Below the pieces are notes generated by a model, which had not been told where the DNA came from, ran no database searches, and saw nothing but the letters and a program-made list of their open reading frames with translations. Position numbers and translations under genes: made by a program. 64,000 nucleotides of DNA from Streptomyces morookaense (GTDB lineage: Bacteria; Actinomycetota; Actinomycetes; Streptomycetales; Streptomycetaceae), in the NCBI RefSeq assembly GCF_013030945.1, contig NZ_JABBXF010000044.1, forward strand, positions 1 through 64,000, read 5' to 3'. This document shows, piece after piece, positions 42,393-50,412 of the stretch. Numbering within the stretch: the stretch's first letter is position 1; every line of letters begins with the position of its first letter.

Positions 42393-45300
42393 GTGCACGA
42401 GGAAAGACCCGGCGGTGACGGCAGGAGCACGGCGCCCGCCCTCGCGGCATTCGGCTGCGCCGATCTCGTCCTGCTCCGGGCAGCGGTACGGCCGCCGGAA
42501 CCGCAACCCGCCGGCCCGGCGCCCATGCCCACCGGCCCCGAGGACGATCTCGCCGTCCTCCGACAGGCCGCCGCCGACACCCTCCTGCGGGAAGCGCTCG
42601 CCCTCTCCAGCCCCTCCCTCTCGGCCGTCCTCGACACCGTGGCCGAGGGCCGCACCCCGCGGGCCAGGGAGCTCCGCCGGGCCGCCCGCGCGGTCACGCG
42701 CTACCGGCTGCGAATGGGCGGCCGTGCCACCCCCTTCGGTCTGCTGGCGGGCGTGAGCGCCGCCGGCTTCGCCCCCGAACCCGCCGCCCGCTGGGGGACC
42801 GGCCACATCAAGCACGTACGGGCGGACATGGGCTGGATCTCCGGCATCGTCGACCGCCTGGAACGCGACCCCGCCGTCCTGGCCCGGCTCCGGGTCACGG
42901 CGAACGACCTGTGCACGGTCCGCGGCGACCGGCTCGTCCTGCCCTTCGTCCCCAGAGCGGAACAGGGGCAGTCGCTGCAAGAAGTGACGATCCGTCATAC
43001 AGAAGCCGTGCAGCGTACGTTCGAGCTCGCCGCCACCCCGCTGGCCTGGAGCGCGTTGCCGGCGCTCCTGCACGACGCCTACCCCGACGCGCCCCCGGCG
43101 GCGGTGGAACGGATGCCCGCCGAACTCGTCCGCCACGGCATGCTGCTCACGGACCTCCGGCCGCCGCTGGACGGAACCGATCCCCTCGACCACGTCCTCG
43201 GCCTGCTCGCCGGGCACGAGGGCACGTACGCGCCCGACAGCCGCCACATCGTCGCCGAACTCGTCGCCGTCCGTGATGCGCTGACCCGCTACGCGGCCCT
43301 GCCCCCGGGAGAGGGGCGGGCGGAGCTGACCGCTGCGAGCGCGCGCATGCAGCAGCTCCAGCCGGGCGAGCGCACGGTGCAGGTGGACCTCGCCCTGGAC
43401 GCGCACATAGGCCTGCCCGAGTGCGTACGCGACGAAGCGGAAAGCGCCGCGCGGACGCTGGCCGCGCTGACCGCCGGGCGTCCAGGCCCCCACTCCCTGC
43501 GCGTCTATCACGCGGACTTCCTGGAGCGGTACGGCACGGACCGGGCCGTCCCCCTGCTCGAACTCCTCGACCCCGAGCGGGGCCTGGGCCTGCCGGCCGG
43601 CTACGGACCCGGGCCCGGGCCGGTGACCGGATCCGCTCCGGCCGAGGGTACGAGCGCGCGCGACCGGCTGCTGATCGCCCTCGCGCAGGAGACCACGATG
43701 GCGGGCGAGCGCGAACTCGTCCTGGACAACGAGCTGCTGACCGCGCTGAGTGCAGCCGACCCCGACCCCGACCTCGGGCCGCCCCCGTCCTTCGACCTCC
43801 TCGCCGAGCTGCTGGCCGACTCCGTCGACGCCATGGCGGCCGGTGACTTCCGCCTGGTCGCCGGCGGTGTGTCCGCGGTGGCGGGAGCGGTCGCCGGCCG
43901 CTTCGGGCACGTCCTGGGCGAGGCCGCCAAGGGCGTCGGCGACGTCGTACGCTCCGTTCCCACCCGCAACCCGCAGGCGCTGCGCGCCCAGTTGACCTTC
44001 CGGACCCGTACGGGCAAGGCCGCGAACGTCTCCGCCGTCCCGCAGTGGCTCGACCACACCATCAGCGTCTCCGCGTTCACCGACCGGTCCGCACCGCACG
44101 CCCTCGCCCTCACCGACCTGGCCGTCGTCGCCGGCACCCGCCGGCTCGCGCTCGTGTCGGTCACCCTCGGCCGCGAGATCGTACCCACCCTGCCCAGCAT
44201 GCTCCGGCCCGGCGGCAACGCACCCGACCTGGCCCGCTTCCTGGAGGAGATCGGCCGCAGCGGGGACGGCGCATGGCCGGGCTGGGACTGGGGTGCCGCG
44301 GACGCCCTGCCCTGCCTGCCGCGCGTCCGCCACGGCCGGACCGTCCTGGCCGCGGCCCGCTGGCGCCCCGCCGACCCCGCCCTGCACGCCCCCGCCACCG
44401 AACCCGGCGCATGGCGGCGCCGGTTCACCCGCTGGCGCACGAGGGCGGGGGTGCCCCGGCACGTCGCCTCCGTGTTCGCGGACCACCGCATCCCCCTCGA
44501 CCTGGACGACCCCGCACACCTGGAACTCCTGCGCCACGAATGGCAGCGCCGCCCGGGCGCGTACCTCCAGGAGCCGCCCGCCGGAGGCGCGTACGGCAAC
44601 GGCTGGGCCGGAGGCCGGTCCACGGAGATCGCCTTCCCCCTCGTACGCACCACCGCCGGCACGGCCCCGCCCCCCGCCTTCGGACCGGCCCGCCCGAGCA
44701 CCGTGTACGGCCCCGGCTCGCCGTGGCTGTACGCCAAGCTGTACTGCTCGCCGGAGCGCCAGGACGCCCTGCTCGCACGGGAGTTGCCGGAGTTGCTGGA
44801 CCGGTTGCCCGAGGGCGTCGACCGGTGGTTCTTCCTGCGCTACCGGGACCCCGCGCCGCACCTGCGGCTCCGCTTCCACGGCACCGGGCTGCTGCCGCGG
44901 CTGGGGGAGTGGCACCAGGAGCTCCGGCAGCAGGGCCTGTGCGGCCGCATGGTCATCGACGGATACGAGCCCGAGTGGGAGCGGTACGGCGGACCCGAGG
45001 CCATGGCCGCCGCCGAGGCGGCGTTTCAGGCCGACAGCCAGGCCTGCGTGGAACAGCTGGCCCTGATCCGTGCCGGGACGCTGATGGCGGACCCGCGGGT
45101 GGTGGCTGCGGCGAACTACGTCGATCTCCTGCACCGCTTCCACGCAGGGACGGGCGACGACCCGCGGAATGCGGCTCTCCGGCTGCTCGACGGGGAAGGC
45201 CCCGACGGGCACCGTGCGGCCCCCATGGCCCTCCGGCGCGAGGCGCGCCGGCTCATCGCCGTGGACGGACACTGGCACGAACTCGGCCGCCTCCCCGGCG

Positions 45301-45536
45301 GAGCGGAGCTGCTGCGCATCTGGGACCGCCGCGGCCCCGCCGTCGCCGCCTACGGGGCACGGCTGCGCGAGCTCGGCGACGCGGCGTGGGGCAGTGGGGC
45401 GACGGCCGTTGCGTCGCTGCTGCACATGCACCACAACCGCCTGGCGGGCACGGTGCGCAAGGCCGAGGAGGAGTCGCTCGCCTTGGCGCGTACGGCCGTT
45501 CGCGCCCACGTCGACCGGGAACGGGCACGCACGTGA
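42393..45536 (+). CDS. Class I lantibiotic dehydratase LanB
   Basis: This enzyme of about 1047 residues dehydrates Ser/Thr of the precursor using glutamyl-tRNA. The N-terminal glutamylation domain includes TRYRLRMGGRATPFGLLAGV (near 105) and, later, GVPRHVASVFADHRIPLDLD. The C-terminal elimination domain (SpaB_C, about 760-1040) includes SPWLYAKLYCSPERQDALL and RWFFLRYRDPAPHLRLRF. Both are in one chain, unlike split thiopeptide-type LanBs. GTG follows GGAGGAAGGG; a TTG two codons earlier is possible. Its stop overlaps the lanC start. Confidence 0.9.
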   Translation: MHEERPGGDGRSTAPALAAFGCADLVLLRAAVRPPEPQPAGPAPMPTGPEDDLAVLRQAAADTLLREALALSSPSLSAVLDTVAEGRTPRARELRRAARAVTRYRLRMGGRATPFGLLAGVSAAGFAPEPAARWGTGHIKHVRADMGWISGIVDRLERDPAVLARLRVTANDLCTVRGDRLVLPFVPRAEQGQSLQEVTIRHTEAVQRTFELAATPLAWSALPALLHDAYPDAPPAAVERMPAELVRHGMLLTDLRPPLDGTDPLDHVLGLLAGHEGTYAPDSRHIVAELVAVRDALTRYAALPPGEGRAELTAASARMQQLQPGERTVQVDLALDAHIGLPECVRDEAESAARTLAALTAGRPGPHSLRVYHADFLERYGTDRAVPLLELLDPERGLGLPAGYGPGPGPVTGSAPAEGTSARDRLLIALAQETTMAGERELVLDNELLTALSAADPDPDLGPPPSFDLLAELLADSVDAMAAGDFRLVAGGVSAVAGAVAGRFGHVLGEAAKGVGDVVRSVPTRNPQALRAQLTFRTRTGKAANVSAVPQWLDHTISVSAFTDRSAPHALALTDLAVVAGTRRLALVSVTLGREIVPTLPSMLRPGGNAPDLARFLEEIGRSGDGAWPGWDWGAADALPCLPRVRHGRTVLAAARWRPADPALHAPATEPGAWRRRFTRWRTRAGVPRHVASVFADHRIPLDLDDPAHLELLRHEWQRRPGAYLQEPPAGGAYGNGWAGGRSTEIAFPLVRTTAGTAPPPAFGPARPSTVYGPGSPWLYAKLYCSPERQDALLARELPELLDRLPEGVDRWFFLRYRDPAPHLRLRFHGTGLLPRLGEWHQELRQQGLCGRMVIDGYEPEWERYGGPEAMAAAEAAFQADSQACVEQLALIRAGTLMADPRVVAAANYVDLLHRFHAGTGDDPRNAALRLLDGEGPDGHRAAPMALRREARRLIAVDGHWHELGRLPGGAELLRIWDRRGPAVAAYGARLRELGDAAWGSGATAVASLLHMHHNRLAGTVRKAEEESLALARTAVRAHVDRERART

Positions 45537-46831
45537 TCCGACAGCAGCGCGCGGCGGCAGCCCTGTGCGCGGACATCGCCCAGCGGCTCGCGGACCCCGA
45601 CCGGGTGCGCGAACGGCTGCCTGAGCCGCCGGACCCGGCGCACGCCATGACGTTGAGCGACGGTCTGCCGGGCATCGCCCTGCTCCACCTGGAAGCCGGT
45701 GACGCCGAGGTCGCCCACCGCTGGCTGAGCGAGGCCGTGTCCGGCGCCCGCAACATCCCTCTCGATGCCCCGGGCCTCTACCGGGGCGTCCCGGCGCTGT
45801 CGTTCGCCCTGACCCGGGCCGCGCTGATCGCAGGCCGCCCGCTCAAGGCCGCCGACCGGCTCGCGGGCCAGGTCGCGGAGTTCGCCCGGGACCTGGCCGC
45901 CTGGGAACGGAGCCGCCGCCCGCAGGACGGCGTGTGCGTGACGATCGGCACGTATGACGTCATCTCCGGCCTGACGGGTCTGGGCGCCCACCTCCTCGAC
46001 GTCCCGGGCGCCTGGGATGCGTTGGCCGAGGTCCTGACCACGCTCACCGGACTGACCGAGCCGCTGCACCTCGACGGCCGCACCCTGCCCGGCTGGTGGA
46101 CCGCCCAACTCCGCAACGGCCTCGCCCCGGCCACCCCGCGGACCGGCCACGCCAATGTGGGCCTGGCCCATGGCGTCCCTGGCCCGCTGGCCCTGCTGTC
46201 CCTGGCGAGGGAGGCGGGTGTGACGGTGACGGGTCAGGACAAGGCCATCCAAGTCATGGCCCAATGGCTCATGGAGATCCGCCAGTTCACGGACGGCGAC
46301 GGCCCGTGGTGGCCGCGCACCATGGTCCTGGGCCACGACGGGGAGGTCGTCCCGAAGGACACGACACCCGGCAGACCGTCGTGGTGCTACGGGACGGCCG
46401 GCATCGCGCGGTCCCTGTACCTGGCGGGACGCGCGCTGGACGTCCCCGAATGGCGCGACACGGCGGTGACGGCGCTGCGGGCTGCGGTGGCGGACGCCAG
46501 GCGGTCCCACGAGACCAGCGCCGCGGGCCGCCTGGAGGACGCGGGCCTGTGCCACGGCTGGGGCGGCCTGCTCCAGACCACGTGGCGCATGGCGACCGAC
46601 ACCGGCGACGGGGCGCTGCGCGCCGCACTGCCCTGGCTGGCGGACCGCATCCTGGAACTGGCGGCGCCGGCCGACCCGTTCGGCCTGGTCCCGCCGGCGC
46701 GGCAGGGCACCATCACCAGCGACCCGGCGGGCTTCCTGACGGGCGCGGCGGGCGCGGCCCTGGCCCTGCGGACGTTCGCGACGGACACGGCACCGGTGAC
46801 GGGGTGGGACCGGGCGTTGTTGGTGGGGTGA
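45533..46831 (+). CDS. Lanthionine cyclase LanC
   Basis: This 432-residue zinc enzyme adds Cys thiols to dehydrated residues to close the rings. Zinc ligands are Cys285 in SWCYGTAGIARS and Cys340-His341 in GLCHGWGG. The catalytic-region GHANVGLAHGVPGPLALLS is present. The alpha-toroid repeats are complete and the length is typical of stand-alone LanC. GTGA overlap with lanB implies coupling. No protease, ABC transporter or immunity gene follows. Confidence 0.92.
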   Translation: MIRQQRAAAALCADIAQRLADPDRVRERLPEPPDPAHAMTLSDGLPGIALLHLEAGDAEVAHRWLSEAVSGARNIPLDAPGLYRGVPALSFALTRAALIAGRPLKAADRLAGQVAEFARDLAAWERSRRPQDGVCVTIGTYDVISGLTGLGAHLLDVPGAWDALAEVLTTLTGLTEPLHLDGRTLPGWWTAQLRNGLAPATPRTGHANVGLAHGVPGPLALLSLAREAGVTVTGQDKAIQVMAQWLMEIRQFTDGDGPWWPRTMVLGHDGEVVPKDTTPGRPSWCYGTAGIARSLYLAGRALDVPEWRDTAVTALRAAVADARRSHETSAAGRLEDAGLCHGWGGLLQTTWRMATDTGDGALRAALPWLADRILELAAPADPFGLVPPARQGTITSDPAGFLTGAAGAALALRTFATDTAPVTGWDRALLVG

Positions 46832-46924
46832 GGGGGATCGAGGGGGGTGCTGCTGGGCCCAATTCCGCGAGGACCTGCACGGCTGCGCGCCGGAGCAAGG
46901 AGGACCGCAATCTCTACGGCGAGG

Positions 46925-47677
46925 CTACGGGCGAACTGCGCCCAGGCCCGGAGTCCCCCGCCGGACCGCAGATCGCGCTGCGGCACGCGCGACTGCTGAG
47001 CCGGACACTGATCGTGTCCTCCGCGTCGAGCCGCAGGGGCGGTGCGCGGCGGCGCAATCAGGACAGGCATAGACCTTCGCCTCTGTGTGGTCGCCGTACG
47101 CGACAGCCACAGGGATTGGCTGCGAGGTGAGCTCCCTGTGCCAGGAACACCAGCGACTGAGGGTGAGTTCACGGAGACTGTCGGGCGGGCAGAGGGCGCT
47201 TTGGCTGTCAGGCGGCGTGAGCAACCAGTGTGCACCGGGTGGTTCGGCCTGGTGCGGTGCCGGGACACCGAGGTAGTGGCCTTGGCCGAGCACCTCGGTG
47301 CCGGGCTCGTGCCACGTCGTGGCGGTGCCGGGCGGTACGAGGGCGTAGTACCAGCGGCGTGCTGGGTCCGCGATGACCGCGCTGTCGATGCCGGCCGTAC
47401 GCAGAGCCCGCTCGACGTCGTCGCGCTCGCTGCTGCCTGCATGGTGGTGCACCATGGATGCGGGAAGCCGGACGGCCTCGAAAAGGATGCCGGTGCGCAG
47501 GATCGCCGGCTCGCCCCGCAACCAGGCTTCGCGTGCAGTGCGGGGATTGGGCTCACCCGAGACGAGCCACGCTCCTACCCTGGATTCCGAAGTGATCAGT
47601 GGGTGCCCACTCGTTGGTGCCTGACTGGGTGAGTTCCGTGGGTGTTCGCTGGTCATGCGTGGATGATGGTTGTGCAC
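46925..47677 (-). CDS. Hypothetical protein, up to 250 aa
   Basis: I do not recognise this protein with certainty. The segments LRTGILFEAVRLPAS and RRWYYALVPPGTATTWHEPG and a C-terminal CPDC resemble Streptomyces proteins loosely related to the N-terminal part of bifunctional primase/polymerases, but catalytic residues are not evident. The C-terminal 45 residues are Arg/Ala-rich and may be spurious. The start is uncertain; GTG 47677 or the ATG seven codons later are options. It converges on the lanC gene. Confidence 0.55.
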   Translation of the reverse strand: MHNHHPRMTSEHPRNSPSQAPTSGHPLITSESRVGAWLVSGEPNPRTAREAWLRGEPAILRTGILFEAVRLPASMVHHHAGSSERDDVERALRTAGIDSAVIADPARRWYYALVPPGTATTWHEPGTEVLGQGHYLGVPAPHQAEPPGAHWLLTPPDSQSALCPPDSLRELTLSRWCSWHRELTSQPIPVAVAYGDHTEAKVYACPDCAAAHRPCGSTRRTRSVSGSAVARAAARSAVRRGTPGLGAVRP

Positions 47678-47771
47678 GACGAGCCGCTGCCCACGGGGCA
47701 GAGCCTCGGTCTGATGGCCTGGCTCGACGAGACGTGCGTACAGTCACAGGCGTGATCAAGGAAAGCGCCGG

Positions 47772-48024
47772 TTGCCCAAGCCCGACCCGGACAGCGGTGT
47801 CGAGGACGTCACGCTGCTCATCATGGAATGGCTCGGCGAGCAGGGCGTCGCGCCCATGCTGCGCGTCGACGTCGAGCGCATGCGTGAACAAGCCCGCGTG
47901 GACCTTCGTCGCCGGCGGCGGGCCGTTGCCGCATGCCATAAGGACCGACGGGGTCTCGGCCGGAGAGTGTGTGGGGAGGGCGCTGCACTGCCTGCGGGCG
48001 GCTGGCCTGGCCGCCCCCATCTGA
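47772..48024 (+). pseudogene. Frameshifted small hypothetical gene
   Basis: Frame one reads DVTLLIMEWLGEQGVAPMLR and continues to VERMREQAR near 47903. The sequence then goes on in the next frame as PWTFVAGGGPLPHAIRTDGV and ends ALHCLRAAGLAAPI-stop at 48024. Joined, the two halves make one coherent protein of a common actinobacterial type. A single-base deletion therefore broke it, unless it is a sequencing error. Confidence 0.65.
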
Positions 48025-48071
48025 GGGATCCGCCGAGGAATCCCCACCCCCACCCCCACGTTGCACTGAAC

Positions 48072-49127
48072 GTGACCACCGCCGCCCCTCCCACCCGGAG
48101 CACCGCCCCCACCCCCGTACCCGTCCCCCTCTCCGTCCTCGACCGTTCGCACACCCGGCAAGGCCGCCCGCCGGGCGAAGCGCTCCGCGACACCGTGCGG
48201 TTCGCGCAGCGGGCCGAGGAGTTGGGGTACCGGCGGTTCTGGGTGGCCGAGCATCACGGTGTGCCCGGCGTCGCCGGAGTGGCGCCCACCGTGCTCGCGG
48301 GAGCGGTGGCCGCGGCGACGCGGCGGATCCGGGTCGGGACGGGCGGGGTGATGCTGCCCAACCACCGGCCACTGGTCGTCGCCGAACAGTTCGGCGTGCT
48401 CGAGTCGCTGTTCCCCGGGCGCATCGACATGGGCCTCGGGCGGTCCGTGGGGTTCACGGACGGGATCCGCCGGGCCCTGGGCACGGAGAAGGAGGCGATG
48501 GACGGCTTCGGCGCGCAACTGGCCGAGCTGGCCGAGTGGTTCACCGCGGGTGCGCGCGCATACCCGCAGGTGCACGCCCACGTGGCCGAGGGCCTGCGCA
48601 TACCGGCGTTCGTCCTGGCCAACGACGCCGGCGCGGAGGTCGCCGCCGCGGCCGGAGCGGCGCTCGTCATCGGCGGCCCGAAGGGCAGGGACGGCATGCG
48701 AGCCGCGATCGACCGGTACCGGGCGGCCTTCCGGCCGTCCCCCTGGTGGCAGGAGCCGTACGTCGTGGCCGCCGCGAACGTGGCCGTCGCCGCCACGGCC
48801 GACGAGGCGCGGCGGCTGCTGATACCGGAGGCCTGGGCGCTGGCCCATTCCCGTACGCACGGCGTCTTCCCGCCGCTGCGGCCCGCCGAGGAGATCGCGG
48901 CGCTGCCGATGACGGACCGGGAGCGCGCGGCCTACGAGGCCGGGCTGCGCGGGCACATCCACGGCACGGAGGAGCAGGTCGCTGCGGAACTGGCGACGCT
49001 GGTCGCGGACACCGGCGCGGACGAGGTGCTGGTGACGACCGGCTCGTACGACCGTGCCGCGCTGCTGGGTTCGTACGAGCGCCTGGCCCGGCTCAGCGGG
49101 CTCACCGGGGCGGCAGCACCCGCGTGA
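48072..49127 (+). CDS. LLM-class flavin-dependent oxidoreductase
   Basis: This 351-residue luciferase-like TIM-barrel enzyme reads VPLSVLDRSHTRQG near the start, then RFWVAEHHGVPGVAG, GTGGVMLPNHRPLVVAEQFG and FPGRIDMGLGRSVG. This order fits the group 1 / MsnO8-like family of FMN-dependent monooxygenases. The substrate is unknown. GTG 48072 is the likely start; the longer frame upstream belongs to the broken gene. Its 3' end overlaps the TetR gene by 26 bases on the other strand. Confidence 0.87.
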   Translation: MTTAAPPTRSTAPTPVPVPLSVLDRSHTRQGRPPGEALRDTVRFAQRAEELGYRRFWVAEHHGVPGVAGVAPTVLAGAVAAATRRIRVGTGGVMLPNHRPLVVAEQFGVLESLFPGRIDMGLGRSVGFTDGIRRALGTEKEAMDGFGAQLAELAEWFTAGARAYPQVHAHVAEGLRIPAFVLANDAGAEVAAAAGAALVIGGPKGRDGMRAAIDRYRAAFRPSPWWQEPYVVAAANVAVAATADEARRLLIPEAWALAHSRTHGVFPPLRPAEEIAALPMTDRERAAYEAGLRGHIHGTEEQVAAELATLVADTGADEVLVTTGSYDRAALLGSYERLARLSGLTGAAAPA

Positions 49128-49677
49128 CGACCGATTCCACCAGCCGGTCCAGGTCGGCCTCGGGCAGCGCGTCGGGCAGCGTGAGGTGCTCCAGGAGCAC
49201 GCCGGTCATGGCGAGGTAGAGGACGAGGAAGCTGTCCTCGTCCCCGGGCAGCCCGGCGTCGAAGTGGAAGCGTACGGACTCGTCGTACGCGCCGCGTATG
49301 GCGCGGTCGAGCTCGGCCCGGAGCGCCGGGCGCCGGGTGGCCTCGAGGCGGAGCTCCAGCATGGCCAGATAGCCGCTCCGCTCCGTGGACACCCGCTGCA
49401 CCAGCCACCGCATGAGCTCCGTGACCAGCTCGCGCGAGGGCTCGGGCCGCATGGCCCGGTCGACCTGTTCGGGGTCGGGGGTCATACGCACGTGGATGCG
49501 GCCGGCGGTCTGGGTCAGCAGATCGTCGCGGTCCGCGAAGTAGTTGGAGGACGTGCCGACCGGCACGCCCGCCTGGGCGTCGACGGCGCGGAAGGTGAGG
49601 CCGCGCGCCCCCTCCCGCGCGAGTACCTCGATGGCGGCGTCGACAAGGGCCGTCCTGCGTTCGGGGTTCCTGGCCAT
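49102..49677 (-). CDS. TetR-family regulator
   Basis: This 191-residue repressor-type protein has an N-terminal helix-turn-helix (about 5-52; GLTFRAVDAQAGVPVGTSSN then YFADRDDLL). A helical ligand-binding part follows. ATG follows GAGGAGGCCCC. It is divergent from the DHFR-like gene, with palindromic boxes in between, so it probably controls itself and that gene. Confidence 0.9.
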   Translation of the reverse strand: MARNPERRTALVDAAIEVLAREGARGLTFRAVDAQAGVPVGTSSNYFADRDDLLTQTAGRIHVRMTPDPEQVDRAMRPEPSRELVTELMRWLVQRVSTERSGYLAMLELRLEATRRPALRAELDRAIRGAYDESVRFHFDAGLPGDEDSFLVLYLAMTGVLLEHLTLPDALPEADLDRLVESVVTRVLPPR

Positions 49678-49723
49678 GGGGCCTCCTCGGTCTCCTCGGG
49701 CTCCTCGAAAAACCTGCTTGCCC

Positions 49724-49759
49724 AACCACTACAAGTGAAGCACTATAGATGAAGTGGTT
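49724..49759. promoter_or_regulatory. Putative TetR operator
   Basis: AACCACT (49724-49730) and AGTGGTT (49753-49759) form an inverted repeat in the 125-base divergent region. Within it CACTACAAGTGAAG and CACTATAGATGAAG are tandem imperfect 14-base copies. TATAGAT may be a -10 element of the plus-strand gene, so a bound repressor would block RNA polymerase. Confidence 0.6.
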
Positions 49760-49802
49760 ACGGCGCTCGGGAGGTTCCCGGTGCCAACGGGAGGGGACCG
49801 CC

Positions 49803-50387
49803 ATGCGCAAGCTCACCTACTTCGTCGCCTGCACGATCGACGGCTTCATCGGCGACCCGGGCGGCGACGCGTCGTCGATGTTCAAGTACGCCACCGAGGA
49901 GTTCCTGGAGTACCTCAGGACCGAGTACCCGGAGACCGTCTCGGCCGAGGGCCGCAAGCTCCTCGGCTTCGACGGCGCCGAGAACCGGCACTTCGACACG
50001 GTCGTCCAGGGCCGGGTCAGCTACCAGCTGGCGCTGGACGCCGGCATCACCAGCCCCTACGCGCAGATGCGCGAGTACGTCGCCTCGCGCACCCTCACGG
50101 CCTCGCCCGACCCGAATGTGGAGCTGATCACCGGCGACCTGGTCGGCCGGGTCCGCGAACTCAAGGCGGAGGACGGCGCGTTGGGTGTCTGGCTCTGCGG
50201 CGGATCGCAGCTTGCGGGCGAGCTGCTGGACGAGATCGACGAGCTCGTCATCAAGACGTACCCGCAGGTGTACGGCTCCGGTATACCGATGTTCGGCTCG
50301 GACTTCGCGGTCACCGAGTTCACGCTGGACGCGGTGCGTGTGTTCGAGAACGGCGTGGTGGTCAGGACGTACAGCCGCGTGCGATGA
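49803..50387 (+). CDS. DHFR-fold / RibD C-terminal-like oxidoreductase
   Basis: This 194-residue protein starts MRKLTYFVACTIDGFIGDPG and has GVWLCGGSQLAGELL followed by DELVIKTYPQVYGSGIPMFG, the usual landmarks of the dihydrofolate reductase-family (RibD_C) proteins of actinobacteria. It should bind NADPH; the substrate is unknown. GGGAGGGGACCGCC precedes ATG. The divergent TetR gene is its probable regulator. Confidence 0.88.
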   Translation: MRKLTYFVACTIDGFIGDPGGDASSMFKYATEEFLEYLRTEYPETVSAEGRKLLGFDGAENRHFDTVVQGRVSYQLALDAGITSPYAQMREYVASRTLTASPDPNVELITGDLVGRVRELKAEDGALGVWLCGGSQLAGELLDEIDELVIKTYPQVYGSGIPMFGSDFAVTEFTLDAVRVFENGVVVRTYSRVR

Positions 50388-50412
50388 CGGGCACGGTGGC
50401 GGGTGTCACCGC

